Source of the DNA: Labia minor
Lineage: Eukaryota; Arthropoda; Insecta; Dermaptera; Spongiphoridae
Reading direction: 5' to 3'
Length of the DNA stretch: 64,000 bases
Assembly: GCA_963082975.1 (NCBI GenBank)
Contig: OY720347.1
Location: 11,700,225-11,764,224 of the forward strand
Shown here: piece after piece, positions 23,247 through 35,560 of the stretch
Layout of the letters: every line of letters begins with the position of its first letter
How positions within the stretch are numbered: the stretch's first letter is position 1
Translations under genes and position numbers: made by a program
The notes under the pieces: model-generated
Seen by the model: only the letters and a program-made list of their open reading frames with translations
The model's database searches: none
What the model was told of the DNA's origin: nothing

Positions 23247-24400
23247 ATTCAATTATTATCTATTTAAATATGCTGTAAAAAAATTAATAAATTAATGAAG
23301 AGAATTTAAATGTTGTTCTTTTTTTCATTTTTATTTTATTATTTTATAAAATTATTTTATTCCTTTTTTCCTTTTGTTATTTGTTATTTGAATTATAATT
23401 TTATTCACTGCTATTAATAATTAATTCATCCACTGAACTTGGAAGATAATATCTAAACTAAAAATTAAAAATTTTAAAATCTTATAATTATAAAAAAATT
23501 TCACAGATTTGTATAATTGAGATAATCAATAATCAAATTTAGGTAATTTTCTTTGAGAGAGTGAATAGTTATTTTAATCTATTCTTTACAACTAGTGAAT
23601 TGAATAGAATACAATTTAATTGAAAGTTTCTTGTCAATTGGAATGTAATACAAATTAATAATATTATTACTATTAACAAATATAATCAGCACTCCAAGAT
23701 GCTAATATATACCATAGATTTTTTGTTTCTAATTCGTTTTTAATTCTTATTACTCTCATCAATTGATTGATCATTATAAATCATTTTAATATTTCTATTC
23801 TTTAAAGAACATTTTCGATTTACTGATTGAGAAGATTAGGATAAAAATTTTCAAATTCAGAATAATTAGTAATTTGAAGAGGCTAACAACCACAATGATA
23901 TCTTGGGAAACTTTCTTTATACTCGTAATTTTCTTTCATAATCAAAATATTTTTGTAGACTATTTTAATAAAATTCCATAAATGAAAAAAAAAATTTAAA
24001 ATATTAATTAACACACATTTAATTTTATAAATTTCATTTGTTACGTAGGTATAATTTTTATTTATACTATTTTTATGTTCAAATAATAAAATAATTTAAT
24101 ATTAAAATTAATCTTAATAGAGTCTTATAGTTTTACAATTTTTAATAATGATAAATCGAATTCTAAAATAGAAAAATATTAATTAAAAAATAAAATAAAT
24201 ATTTACCTACATACAAATTAAAATTTAGTAAAATACAAATTTTATTTTGACTTGTCGTATAATCAATTAATTTTATTAATCACAAAGAAATTTGATAATA
24301 AATGCAAATTCTTCATAAAAAATATGAAAAAAATAAATAAAATGAAATATTTAATTATTTTTCTATATATTGACATGTAAAAAGAAAACATTATTTCCCC
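21381..24400. other. Transposon-free AT-rich desert downstream of the GATA gene
   Basis: About 3 kb of AT-rich sequence with a (CT)n run near 22028-22049 and TA runs at 23160-23181 and 23217-23237. None of the dispersed families of this window is present. Open frames are short, Lys/Asn/Ile/Phe-rich and without domains. I see no gene. Confidence 0.6.
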
Positions 24401-24424
24401 CCCCCTCTTTCTCTTTATATATAT

Positions 24425-24520
24425 GGTTCACCGAGCCGCCGCTCGGTCATTAAAAAAACTTATTCCTTTTTATCGGGTTTGAGTGGTAATATTAATACCT
24501 GGTACACCGAGCCGCCGTTC
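24425..24520. repeat. Direct repeat with a GC-rich hairpin (CCGAGCCGCCGCTCGG)
   Basis: CACCGAGCCGCCG occurs at 24429-24441 and again at 24505-24517. The first copy continues as the palindrome CCGAGC-CGCC-GCTCGG at 24431-24446; the second lacks the closing arm. Such GC-rich hairpins in AT-rich DNA often mark transposon ends, but no partner terminus is seen. Confidence 0.6.
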
Positions 24521-24839
24521 AAATAATTTAAAAGTACATAAATTTCAAAAATTTGTCATTAAACAAAACATGCAGCACGTATTAATGCACTGAAAGACAG
24601 AAAAGTATGGCCTGCAGATATAACATAATATATATTTCGTAATTTGATTTGATTTATATTTATAATATTTTGTATTTAAGGAAGCGCTGTCTGACGTAGT
24701 TGCTGATGTCATTTAAATTTCCTATTTTAAATTAAGAAAAACATAATAAAGATGATTCTTCCCAAAGCTGAAACCAATACAGATCGATTTTAGAAAAATT
24801 ATCTATGGTGTAAATTTCAAATAATAAGATAAGATATAT
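24521..24839. other. AT-rich spacer
   Basis: Moderately AT-rich unique sequence before the G-rich island. No gene or repeat is recognised. Confidence 0.5.
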
Positions 24840-25560
24840 GAGTTAAATTGTTGGATGGATATGTATGTGGGGATGAGATGGAAAGAGTTGGTTCAAGATT
24901 AGAAGGTGGGAGGCAGAGGTGGCGAAGGTGGTGGAGATGGCGGATTGGGTGAGAGTGGGGTGTGGGGGTTGGAGCGATGTGGGAGGGGGGGAAGGTGAAA
25001 TAAGTGAGTGAGCACGCGAGCGCTTAGAGGAAATGTTGTGAGCGCCGAGGGCTCCCGGTTGCTAAGGCCCGTCCGGCTTATGGACTTGGCTATCTAGATC
25101 AACGATGCATAATTTAAAAGTTAAAAGCGTGGGTTTTGGCTCTATAATCGAAGGAGTGAGTGATTAATTAGCCACCCCTGGGCTTCACCCTGTGAATACG
25201 GCCCCCATTGGCCAAGAGGGGCTGCGTGCTACACGCCACCCCGTCCCACCCATTCAACTGAGCCAACGGTCAGCAGCGTTAATAATTGGGAAACACGCCA
25301 ACTTTATTAACACCAAAACATGTCCAGCAAAAAAGTCATAATTCATGGAGAGGGGATGGGTTGTAGGCGGAGGGTGTGAGTGGGTGGAAGAGTGAAAGGG
25401 TGGCCTGGCTGTTGATGGTGGTGGGAGTCATATTTTTGTCATGTTAATTGTACATTAGCACACACAGAGAAGAGTGGTTCATTTACGTACGATATAGAGG
25501 CTTAATTCGGAATTATACACCATACAGCTTTTAGGTCATCGGTCAGAGAGTATCCACGAG
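24840..25560. other. Unique G-rich and mixed island, strong candidate regulatory element
   Basis: A G-rich purine segment (24890-25010) is followed by complex sequence with AAGGCCCGTCCGGC, GTGATTAATTAGCCAC and CCATTGGCCAAG and no repeats. ATTA homeodomain cores and a CCAAT-type motif are visible. No frame is convincingly coding. It lies about 4.5 kb beyond the proposed GATA 3' end. Confidence 0.45.
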
Positions 25561-25950
25561 TCACGTCCCTCACACTGGCAGTAAAATAAAAATAAAAAAA
25601 AAAATAAATAAATAAATAAATAAAAAAATATTATTAGAGAAAGAGAAAGAAAAATAAATAAAAATGAAAGAGAAGGAAAGAGAGAGTCTCTCTTGCGAAA
25701 TGTGCAAGTCAGCTTTTTAACATTAATCAAATTATATTTAGTCGCCTCACGACTCCATCTTCTTCCATCTCCACTCCACTTGTTTCCAGTTAATAACTAT
25801 TTGTTTATGAGCAAGCAGTGCAAGGTTGAAGAGAATCAATCCCCATCCTGCCTTACTCTCTATCTAAATTATACATTGTTCTTTTCTTTTTTAAATATTT
25901 ATTCACTATTGGAAATATTTATTATAGGTACTATCTATTATGTATATATA
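25561..25950. other. A-rich and GA-rich low-complexity DNA, then unique sequence
   Basis: AAAT repeats and a GA-rich segment at 25590-25690, followed by unspecific sequence. The frame 25693-26133 starts here but runs into the foldback transposon in antisense and is not a gene. Confidence 0.5.
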
Positions 25951-26514
25951 TACGAGGTGTGTCTAAAAAGTTCGGTGAATGATGATAAAAACATTAAAAA
26001 GAGAATGTTAATTATAAATACCTTTATTAACCTTCAAAATACTCTCCACTTGACACAATACATTTCTGACTACGTTCGTATAACGCTTGAAAACTGTTGG
26101 AGAAGTCTTGATGTGGAATCGTTCTCAGAGTAGCCGAAACAACGTTCAGGCCGGCAATCCTCAAGCAGGACACCAGAAAACACTACTTACTGAGTCTTTG
26201 CTAATACCTAATACCCAATTCTTCGGCTATTAGTCGCAGTCAATCTCCGATCTTTTGTTAGCATCTCTCGTACACGTTCAGTGTTTTCTGGTGTCCTGTT
26301 TGTGGATTGCCGGCCTGAACGTTGTGGCGGCTACTCTGAGAACGTTTCCACATCAAGACTTCTCCAACAGTTTTCAAGCGTTATACGAACGTTGTCAGAA
26401 ATGTGTTGTGGCTAGTGGAGAATATTTAGAAGGTCAATAAAGGTATTTACAATTAACATTCTCTTTTTATGTTTTTATCATACCATTCACCGAACTTTTT
26501 AGACACACCTCGTA
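25951..26514. mobile_element. Foldback mariner/Tc1-type element
   Basis: Termini TACGAGGTGTGTCTAAAAAG and its complement at 26495-26514 are followed by arms of about 230 bp that are inverted copies of each other (25951-26190 and 26279-26514). Each arm carries the 3' end of a transposase: in the right arm, on +, SFQALYERCQKCVVASGEY followed by LEGQ-stop. The loop (about 26191-26278) keeps, on the minus strand, transposase N-terminal helix-turn-helix pieces REMLTKDRRLT, LRLIAEELGI and SKDSV in shifting frames. It seems to have formed by joining a deleted element to an inverted copy of its own 3' end. It cannot encode transposase. Confidence 0.92.
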
Positions 26515-26619
26515 TATATATCTTTGACATTACTAAAAAATTGAAATTTTAATAATTTTTTCACTATAAAAAAAAATATCAACTTATTCCTAGTAAACTC
26601 TCTTGATTATACTATATAC
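26515..26619. other. AT-rich spacer carrying a target duplication
   Basis: Short AT-rich spacer. Its last 8 bases before the next element, CTATATAC (26612-26619), are the target duplication of that hAT element. Confidence 0.8.
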
Positions 26620-26852
26620 TAGTGATTCTCAACCCTTTTGTTTACCGCGACACACTTTTAACGGTTTAAAAATTTGGCGGCACACAAAGAAAAAGATAAG
26701 TGTAAAAGTTTACCATATTGAAAAAAAGTAATCCCAAAAACGGTTTACCTTTTATTTAGAAACAAATTGGAAAAATTTAGAAAAAAAAGTTAAAGAGCCC
26801 CGTAATCTCGAGGCACACTAAAGTGTCGCGGCACAGTGGTTGAGAATCACTG
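26620..26852 (+). mobile_element. hAT-type MITE family A, copy 2
   Basis: Ends TAGTGATTCTCAACC and GGTTGAGAATCACTG, with a perfect 8-bp target duplication CTATATAC at 26612-26619 and 26853-26860. The interior shares GGTTTAAAAATTTGGCGGCA and CACAAAGAAAAAGATAAG with the other copies. It is non-autonomous with no coding capacity. Confidence 0.97.
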
Positions 26853-26860
26853 CTATATAC

Positions 26861-27750
26861 CGATTACTTGGATGATAATAATATACATAATTTATTATAT
26901 TGGTCCTCTTAGTATTCTCTGGGGGGTATAATAATTCATTCTACATGTTTTGATGGTTGCAGAATTGCTAGGAGCCGTTAAAAATAAAAAATAAAAAAAT
27001 AAAAAACTTTAAAAGATAAAAAATAATTGCAAAAACCACTTGTTAACATTTTAAAATTAAATCAGTTAATTTTAAGAATTGATCCTCAAGAATTATTAAA
27101 GAAATGGTTTTTCAATTATATTTTAAATGAAAAAAAATTAAAACTCTATCATATGTATGAAATCTACTTCTTATATAAAACAAAATTTTTTCTGAAAAGT
27201 TTGTTTAAATTTAATATTAATCATTGATCATGACTGAAAATGAAAATAGGTATAGTCAATATATTGGTTGGATTATACTCAGGTAAATTTTCAAACCCTA
27301 AATTTGATTCTTTGAGGATTAACATTGAAAGTGATTTTTAAAATCCTATTAACTTTGTTGACAAAGAAATTTATAGAAAAAAAACGATAGAATGAAAGAA
27401 TAAGAAAATAATCAAATAGGGAAGAGCCCGTTGCTCTGAAGACCAAAACCGAAACCCAAGGATTGATTATTAGCAAAAGAAGGATGGTTTTCAATTATAA
27501 AATTAAATACCATCTGAATTATTCCCAAATCCCCTCCCCAGGTGGTTTGGTTTATCATTTTGTTATTAACAATAGAGATAGAAATGAAAGAAATAGAGAA
27601 AAGAAAAAAAGAGACAGAGAGAGAGATGCTGTTTTATCATATTTTACAAAAGTTTAAATTAAATTTAAATATATATTAACTGTTTTAAAATAAAATCTAT
27701 TATAAATTTTTTTTTTCATTTTTGACTTATAAATAATTTTAGAATAAAAA
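26861..27750. other. AT-rich non-coding DNA
   Basis: AT-rich with a G-run near 26920 and a GA-rich patch at 27575-27626. Short frames on both strands lack domains. I see no gene. Confidence 0.6.
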
Positions 27751-27811
27751 TTGAGCTATGGCCAGGCACAGAACCGACCGACGATTTGAAATAAATTAAT
27801 TTCCAAACAAC

Positions 27812-27856
<45 letters not shown>

Positions 27857-28275
27857 GTAGTATAAAAAAAATTAATACTTGAATTAAAATGACTAAATTA
27901 TATTATTTTGGTTTTTATTTTTAGTTTAATTACTCAATTATTAATTACTACTATATTTTAAGTGAAAAATTTTCCGACAATGAATATAAAATTAATAATT
28001 TGTAAACTACCACTTCTGCTGTCCCGATATACACCTAAAGTTGATGAATTGATGCTACTGATGCATTAAGTAAATATACCAAATTTTATGAAAATCCGTT
28101 GAGCCGTTCAAGCTATAAACGTTTATAAGAACACACAATGGACAGACGGACAGACATTATGCTGAAAATACTTTTTTTTGTTAACAAAATACATGATTTA
28201 TGGAGATACATAAAAATCTCCAAATGTGAAATTTGGTGTGAAAATAATACCTCCCTTACTATCGTCGGTCGGTAA
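27751..28275 (-). repeat. R1 family, short form (R1b), copy 1
   Basis: Read on the minus strand it begins ACCGACCGACGATAG, contains CACACCAAATTTCACAT, AGTATTTTCAGCATAAT and TGTCTGTCCGTCTGTCC, then the NNATGAAATTTGGTATATTT core, and ends with ATCGTCGGTCGGTTCTGTGC and CTGGCCATAGC. It differs from the long form by lacking the second internal module. An (AT)21 run at 27814-27855 has grown inside it. It has no coding capacity; its superfamily is unknown to me. Confidence 0.85.
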
Positions 28276-28572
28276 TTATATTGTTATCAAATTTAAAATA
28301 ACATCCACCTCATATATGGAAAAGAGCAAAAGAGATTAGCACTGGAGAATGATATTTAACTATAACTAACTATAGTAACTAAAGTTAACTATAACTATAA
28401 CTATACCATAATACCACTATTACTATAGTCAACTGTAGTTAACTATAGTAAATTTTTAACATATAATATGTAGAATGTTTGTTAGAAAAGAATTAATTGC
28501 AAGTTTAATTCAACCGTTAATTTTTGTTGAGTCGCATAACTCTTTTAATTGAATTGATTCAGTGGTAGCTTT

Positions 28573-28612
<40 letters not shown>

Positions 28613-29544
28613 ACACATATACATACTTTGGTTGGTTCAATTGGAAATTAAAATCGATTTTTCATCGTTGGTGATTGGCGCCCGCCGACACCAGACGATC
28701 CATCAACGCCTCACAATTCCATTCTCATTTCATTACTAGACATATACAGAAATAGATTAATAATATTGAATATGCATACCTAAACGTTGTTTTAAAAATC
28801 TATTTAGAAATCATTTACAGACCATTAAAGGAAATAGAGTTGGTTGTTTTATTTATTATTCCCGATTCAATATTAAATTTCTGATGGGAAACCAATCGCT
28901 CAATTTATAAATGACCACATACTGTTTCTTTTTGACTTCGCCCACACAAATTCAACAAAAAGTTCTAAAACAAAACTTTGTTTAATTGCAAAAATAAAAA
29001 AAAAACAATTCGAATCAAAAGAATTAAAAGATTACGTACATATATATAATCAAATGATATTCAAAAAGTTTTTCAAATTTCCCAAAATCACTTTAAATGT
29101 GATGTTTTGAATATTTACCATATTAGGGTCAGTTATTCATTTCTTAATTAATTAAAAAAACACAATTAAAATGATTTTCTCATAAATAAAATTGATTTAG
29201 ATAACGTCCTCCTTCTTCCCCTTCCCTCTCCATAAAAAAATTACATTGAACATTATCTTATTAGATCTTAAAGATCTTATAGAATATATATATAATTTTT
29301 GTTAATATATAAATAAATAAAAATAATAATGGTCTGTGGAAAAATAACCTTCACATACAAAATATAATAAATTTATTAAAAAAAAATAAAAAGTTATCAT
29401 TTTTATCATTATCACTAAAAAATAATTCATAATCAATCATACTGAGGAAATAGATTTTTCAAATAAAAATTTCGAAAATGTATTTATTTCACTTGCGGAT
29501 GTGATTTCTTTTCAGAAAAAAAAAATTCAATTTGAAATTTTTCC
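28276..29544. other. AT-rich DNA with ACTATA repeats and CT/CA microsatellite
   Basis: Near 28350-28450 the sequence is built from imperfect TAACTATA and GTTAACTATAGT units on both strands. A compound (CT)n(CA)n microsatellite spans 28571-28626. A complex patch lies at 28640-28740. I see no gene. Confidence 0.6.
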
Positions 29545-30320
29545 GAAAACGATGGAGAGATTGAGAAGAGGGCTCTTCTTCCTCGATACTGGATAATTTA
29601 TAGTGGTAGAAAAACACAATAAAAGGGAGGCAATTTCCCGGGACTAAGCCCTTAGCCGGACTGTCGATTAGATAGAGCAACCGATAGAGAGAAAGAAAAG
29701 AGCTTGATCCGGTGTGAGAGTAAAGTGGGAGGGGGGGAGGGGGGGGAGAGTCTCTTTTAAAAAGGGACGCCTTGAGACTTGTAATTTTCCGGCCCAAAGA
29801 TCTTTTTGGCTTTTTCAATACAAGCAACCACTTAACGTAAGCCCCCTTTTGGATCTTTGCCCAAAAGTAAACAGTCAAGCCGGGTATGAATTCTCTCACT
29901 CTTAAGCCACACGTTACGTCACACGAGAGGGGCTTAGGTCACGTTTGCTGACCAAGACCTTTGCAAATTTTGTTGTTTTGGAGGAAGGCAAAAGAAATCA
30001 TTCGGGTGGATTTAAAACGGATAAGCAAACTAAACGAAATCTCTTGCCAGACGGATTACAATTGACGCAAGGAAAATACGTACCCATGCAACCCCTCTCC
30101 CATTTTTATCCCCACACCATCCAACCTTACCTCACACCACACAGTCTACTAGTCTCGCTCTTTCACTGTGTCAAAAAAGAGATTGAAAATCGAATTGGTT
30201 TTGAGAGTGACCCTCAAATATCGATAAAACTCAACTCAACCATAAGTTAATAGGATTAGAATTGAGTGACCGTGGGAGGCAAACGGAAAAGCAATCGTAC
30301 TCCCCCTTCAAAAGAAATCA
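29545..30320. other. Unique complex island, candidate regulatory DNA
   Basis: About 780 bp of non-repetitive, mixed sequence apart from a G-rich tract at 29728-29750. It includes CCCGGGACTAAGCCC, CACGTTACGTCACACG and AAGGGACGCCTTGAG. Frames of 60-136 codons are open on both strands but are not conserved-looking and lack domains; no splice-flanked exon is evident. Best read as regulatory, with an unrecognised exon as the alternative. Confidence 0.4.
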
Positions 30321-31185
30321 ATGATCATGAGCATGTATTTTTATTAAAAATAAAAATATAAAATTATTTATAATTTATTTCACCATATAGGTACATTCAT
30401 CTTTAAAAAAAAATGTTTTTTTGTATATATGTTTGTCTCAAGCGATTTACTTATTCTGTCATCGTTTGACCAAATGCCATGAAATTTTACAGATCCTATA
30501 TGACTATATGTGTTTTTCCATGGGAGAACATTTATAAATATGATATCAAATTAATTGTAACTAGACCCTAGATGGCGCTGATGTACATCAACTTTTGTAT
30601 GGTCAAAACGATCATTATGAAATTTGTTGATCGACATTAAATGGCATTGTAGTGCATCATTTTCTACACCGTTTGATTACTATGAATATTTTTTCGCTAT
30701 CAAATTGTTTTTTTAGATTGTGCTTTTTAATTTAAAAAATATTTATTCAAATTTTTTTTCAAAACATTTGTGTTCTTTCCTATACTTACCAATAACATAT
30801 TTATATACAACCATTGCATTTACCTTCAAATTAATAAGAATTTTCAACAATTCAATTAATTTAATGTCTTTATCAATCTATCACTTTTCAATAGAATTAA
30901 ATAGAATGTAAATTATATATAAATAATTTTAAATTTTAGTTATCTTTTTGATACAAATGAAATAAAATTAACTGGTGCGAGGCATCACATGACTTTCATT
31001 TATGTAATCAGTTAATAAATACAATATTTAAATTTATTAAAATTATATAATATAATTACTTTTAAAATCAACAAAAGAAATTAAATAAATAAAAATAAAA
31101 ATGCTAATTTAAATAATATTATTATATTACAAAAATAATATTCTTGGAAGTATTTTAAGTAAAATCATTTTATATTCATATATTG
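30321..31185. other. AT-rich DNA with a possible repeat fragment
   Basis: The part at about 30430-30690 reads CATCGTTTGACC..ATGCCATGAAATTTTACAG, similar in style to the core of families R1 and R2, and holds AGATGGCGCT at 30570-30579. It may be a fragment of a third related family. The rest is AT-rich and empty. Confidence 0.4.
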
Positions 31186-32625
31186 AAGGGAGGGATCTAA
31201 AATAGCTAAAGAAGAAGTGTGATTTATGCCATTAAACTGCAGAAGAATGAAAGAAAAGTAGGACCTAATAAGATTCATATACAACTATTCAAGGTGATCG
31301 ATATTCAAAACTCAATTGCCTTAAATATAATTACATTAATATTCAATTTAATATATGAATCGGGAAAAATTCCGAAAAACTGGTTGAAATCCATTCTTTG
31401 TTGCTTTGCCCCAAAAGATCCGTTCAACGTCTTGTGATGACTACATACTGATCAGCCTTATGTCTCACGTGCTTAAAATATTTTTAAGATAATTCACACC
31501 AGAATATATTGAAAGTTCGAGGATCATATACATAGATGAGGTTCAGTTTGGTTTTCTGAACGGGAGGCGCTTTTCTCCCTGAATGTTCTTAACCAAAGAT
31601 GCCGCGACATGAATCATGACGTATACACATGCTTTGTGGATTACCGTAAAGCATATGAATTTGAATGCATGAATCATGAAAAAATGATGATGATATTAAA
31701 GGATTCGGGTGTGGATGGAAAATATTTACAATTCATTAACAACTTATACTGGAATCAATAATATATCATCCTATCCAATAGAAATAAAAAGAGTAGTCAA
31801 GCAGGGGTGCATCCTATTCAACCTATATTCGGAGGTGATATTCAGGGAATCACTGAAGGACGTCCCGGGTAGAATTAAAGTGAACGTTGGGGCCTATAAA
31901 TAACATTAGATATTCAGACGACTTAGTCATCTTAGCAAGGAGTCAAGCAGAACTACAACATACATATACTGGATAGACTAGTAGAATATAGTGAACAATA
32001 TGGCCTAAGCATCAATACAGATAAAACAAAAGTAATTCTATTTGATAAAACAACAACAATAAAAGTGAAAAATCGAAATATTGAGCAAATAGAGTCCTTC
32101 AAATATCTTCGTACACAAATTACCCAGAATTGTAAAAGAAAAATGTAAATAAGATCAAGAATAGAGCAGGCAAGATAAACGTTCACTAATATGAAAAAAT
32201 TCTTCATAAGATCTGAAAATAATCTCATCTCACAAGAGTCCGAATGCTGTGGTGTTATGTTTGGCCGATTCTTTTTTGAATGGATCTATATCGAAGAATT
32301 ATACAAATTCCATGGATTAGGAAGATTTCGAATATAGAAATCCTCACCCGCCTGAAGAAGCACCCAACAACCTTTTGATGATCAAGAAAAGCAAAATTCA
32401 GTATCTGGGTTATATCATGCGTGGTGAGATTCTTTGCCTTTTAACGAGAAGAAGATTGAAGGGGGTGGTAGGTGGGTAGGCGCCAGAATTCATGGCTTTA
32501 AGATCTGCGTAGATGGTTTGGGTGCTCATCAATTGACATCTTTAGAGCTGCAGTTTCCAAAAGATGTCTTGCCTTATGGACCGCTAACCTCTATAAAGAG
32601 AAAGCGTCTTAAGAAGAACTAAAAA
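31186..32625 (+). mobile_element. Dead non-LTR retrotransposon (LINE) reverse transcriptase
   Basis: A decayed reverse transcriptase can be followed on the + strand through many frameshifts and stops. In order: GPNKIHIQLFKVI near 31263; FNLIYESGKIPKNW near 31339-31385; VQFGFLNGR near 31543; KRVVKQGCILFNLYSEVIF near 31786-31845; the catalytic box RYSDDLVILA at 31908-31937 (YSDD instead of the usual YADD); LVEYSEQYGLSINTDKTKV near 31977-32033; and a C-terminal segment with FRAAV-like remains to about 32600. The order is that of LINE ORF2 proteins, palm to C-terminus. The endonuclease domain and the 5' part are absent, as for a 5'-truncated insertion. It is not functional. Confidence 0.9.
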
Positions 32626-33825
32626 TTATGCTTATTAAAATTTATATATTTTGTTTTTGGTTTAATTTTAATTTATAAAACATTTTAAAATAATTCTTTA
32701 ACGAGAACCTTCTTTAAATATTTGAATTTCATTTTAATCTAATTTATTTTTTTTTCTATTTTTCAAAAAAGAATTATTTAAGATGATAAGAAAAATAATC
32801 AATTAAGCAGAATATCGATGTTTTGTTTTCTAAATCAATAAATAAATATAATTTCTGTTCTTAAATGATTTCTTTTTTATATTTCTTTTTTGTGCTTAAA
32901 TTATTTTGACCCTCAGGTAATATTTTGTAATTTAATATTTTATTTACATTTTTAAATTTAAATAATAATAAAAAAAATAATAAATAACAACAAAAAATAA
33001 GAAATAACTATTAAATGAGTTTTTGTTGATATTTTGAAAAATATTTTCACCCTGCGGCTTTTTGATACTCATTTTGAGATCATTTGATCTCCGATACCCT
33101 CTCAACTCCACTCCGCTCCCATATATAATATATATAAAGAAATATAGATAGAAAATACAATCTAGATAAAAATTAATTCTATTATCAGTAAATACAAATT
33201 ACAAATAACTATAAAATTCTTTTTTCTTTTGAATTATAATTGGTTTGTATTGGTATTTCGATACAAGTTCTTTCTCTCTCCTTGTTATTAGAAAGATAGG
33301 TAGGAAGGTAGGTAGATAGATTGTAGGTAGGTATAAAATTTGTGATGTAATATTATCAAGTTGTTGACCTCACCTTCCGTTCGTTCCTTCAATCATTTAA
33401 TGCATATCCTTTCATCATCTAGATAGAATTGTCTTTTTCTTTTAATTTACCTTTTATTAGTACTTAGAAGAAGGTCAAATACAGAGTAAAAGTTAAATTT
33501 GGCTTTGTTTTATTTAAGTTTTATTTACACAATAAATCTAAATGTAATTATCATTTCAACCAGAAACACATTAAAAGTTAATATTATTCGAATATTGACA
33601 AGAGTAGTTCTATTCTATTCAGATAATATTTTACTTACATATAACATGAAAATAGAATTCCTTTTTGTAATAAAAATCAATTTTATTTTATTTATTTATT
33701 TATTTTTTAATAAGTATTTAATTTTTATATTAGATTAAAATAATGTATTTATAAATAAATAAAAAATACATTCCCATATATTTAATAAAATATTTTAAGT
33801 TTTACCAGTGTAGAAAGAGATCATT

Positions 33826-33875
<50 letters not shown>

Positions 33876-33963
33876 TAGTTCTATCTAAAATAAAATATAT
33901 ACCGTAAAACACATGTAAATCATAACTTTTTAGAAAAAAATAAATTTTTAATTGATTCTTTTT
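32626..33963. other. AT-rich non-coding DNA
   Basis: AT-rich sequence with GTAGGTAG-type repeats near 33298-33332 and a (TA)22 run at 33830-33873. No gene is visible. Confidence 0.65.
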
Positions 33964-34580
33964 ACCTACCGACGATAGTAAGGGAGATATTGTTTTCACA
34001 CCAAATTCCACATGTGGAGATTTTTACATATCTCCACGAATTATGCATTTTCTTAACAGAAAAAAGTATTTTTAGCATGATGTCTGTCCATCCATCTGTC
34101 CATATAAATGTGTACAGCTTGAACGGCTCAATGGATTTTTATAAAATTTGGTATATTTACTTAATGCATCAGTATGATGAATTGATCCACTTTTGGTGTA
34201 TATCCGAAACCAGAAGTGGTAGTATTACCGATCGACGATAAGAATGGAAGGGTTATTTTCTCACCAAATTTCACATTTTTTTACACATCTCCACGAATCA
34301 TGCACTTTGTATTGGTTTTATCCTCGGGAAAAATCATCTTCGTTATTTTTTTCTTAATTTAGAATTATATGACGTCACCCAGCCCTTCATTACGTCACAG
34401 CCAGCGCCTCCTTATATGTTATAAATAAAATAAAATTTAAAATATTTATGTTATATCCATATCTGTTTTTTATTCCATTAATAGATACATTTAAATTATT
34501 TGAAATTGTTTCTGTAGCTGGAAATTAATTTATTTCAAACCGTCGGTCGGTTCTGTGCCTGGCTACAGGTCAACTTATTT
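33964..34580 (+). repeat. R1 family, long form (R1a), copy 1
   Basis: Begins ACCTACCGACGATAGTAAG and ends CGTCGGTCGGTTCTGTGCC then GGTCAACTTATT. It contains two related modules: one at the start (GACGATAGTAAGG..CACACCAAATT..TCTCCACGAAT) and a second starting at about 34228 (CGATCGACGATAAGAATGG..TCACCAAATTTCACA..TCTCCACGAATCATGC). A TGACGTCA palindrome lies at 34370-34377. The 83-codon frame at 33990-34241 is repeat sequence, not a gene. Confidence 0.88.
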
Positions 34581-34959
34581 AAAATCTGTTTAATATAGGT
34601 AACATATTTACTTGTTGTTTTTTAACTTATATGAGAAATTCAGACCAATTATAATTTCAAAATAATTATCTTAATACATTTAAAAAATAAAGACAACATC
34701 AAAAACATCACCAAGATACTAACGAAAAATTAAAAAACATACCTTGACAGTTCTAATAAACATTATTATTAATGTGGGTACACAAAAATATAATAAATGA
34801 ATGAATATATAAAGAAATAATTTAATGACTCTCTAAGCTCTATGCAAAAATACAAGCAATTATAATCTCTTGCCTCACCTCCTTCCTCTCTCTCTCAAGC
34901 TAGTAGTATGTATTCTCTCTCTCTCTCTCTCTTTACTTTCTATTAGTTGTTTCTCTCTT
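34581..34959. other. AT-rich non-coding DNA
   Basis: AT-rich, with a (CT)n run at about 34915-34932. I see nothing else. Confidence 0.55.
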
Positions 34960-35335
34960 GCATTGCCTGTCGAGTCACATCACACTTGCGTGTTAGAACA
35001 GTCAGACAGCTTGCGAAGACATATTACTTGAGATTTAAGTATTAAGAAAAAAAAAATATCAAATAGGGGACGATGACTGACTGGGTGTAACGTATTAGCA
35101 TGCGACTCCCTAATAAACGTTCATATAATTTGGAAATTACGACCAGCCAAGCCAGCCATTCATAGGATTTAAATTCAACGTTAAAAATATTAAGCGTTTA
35201 ACTTGAAAGATAACTTTATCTATCTAACACTTAAAGGTTCTCCCTCTCCCCTCCATCTTTTCCACCCCTCCCCACTCCATCCTCCTCTTCGCCTTCTATG
35301 ATAATCTTATTACATTAATAAAGCATTTAATTCAC
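34960..35335. other. Unique island, candidate regulatory DNA
   Basis: Non-repetitive mixed sequence including CACATCACACTTGCGTG, CCAGCCAAGCCAGCC and a C-rich patch at 35240-35290. No coding frame. Confidence 0.35.
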
Positions 35336-35560
35336 GAATACACGAAATATATACATAAAAAGCTAGATATTCTTTTAATTGACTTACATTTCTCAAAGTG
35401 AACGATGCACGGAAATAAAAGTTTGATTTCAGCAGATCAATCATTACTTCAATTATTTATTTAAGAATAGTCGTATATAATGATATACAGTGTACATATA
35501 ATAATACCAATAAGGAAATAAAGATTAATTCAAACAAAATGTAAGTTACTGTGTTTTTAC
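35336..35560. other. AT-rich spacer
   Basis: Short AT-rich sequence before the rearranged R1 remnant; nothing recognised. Confidence 0.5.

Noticed and set aside
28340..28460. Telomere-like repeat from TAACTA units
   Set aside because: Units are irregular, occur on both strands and do not match TTAGG or TTAGGG.
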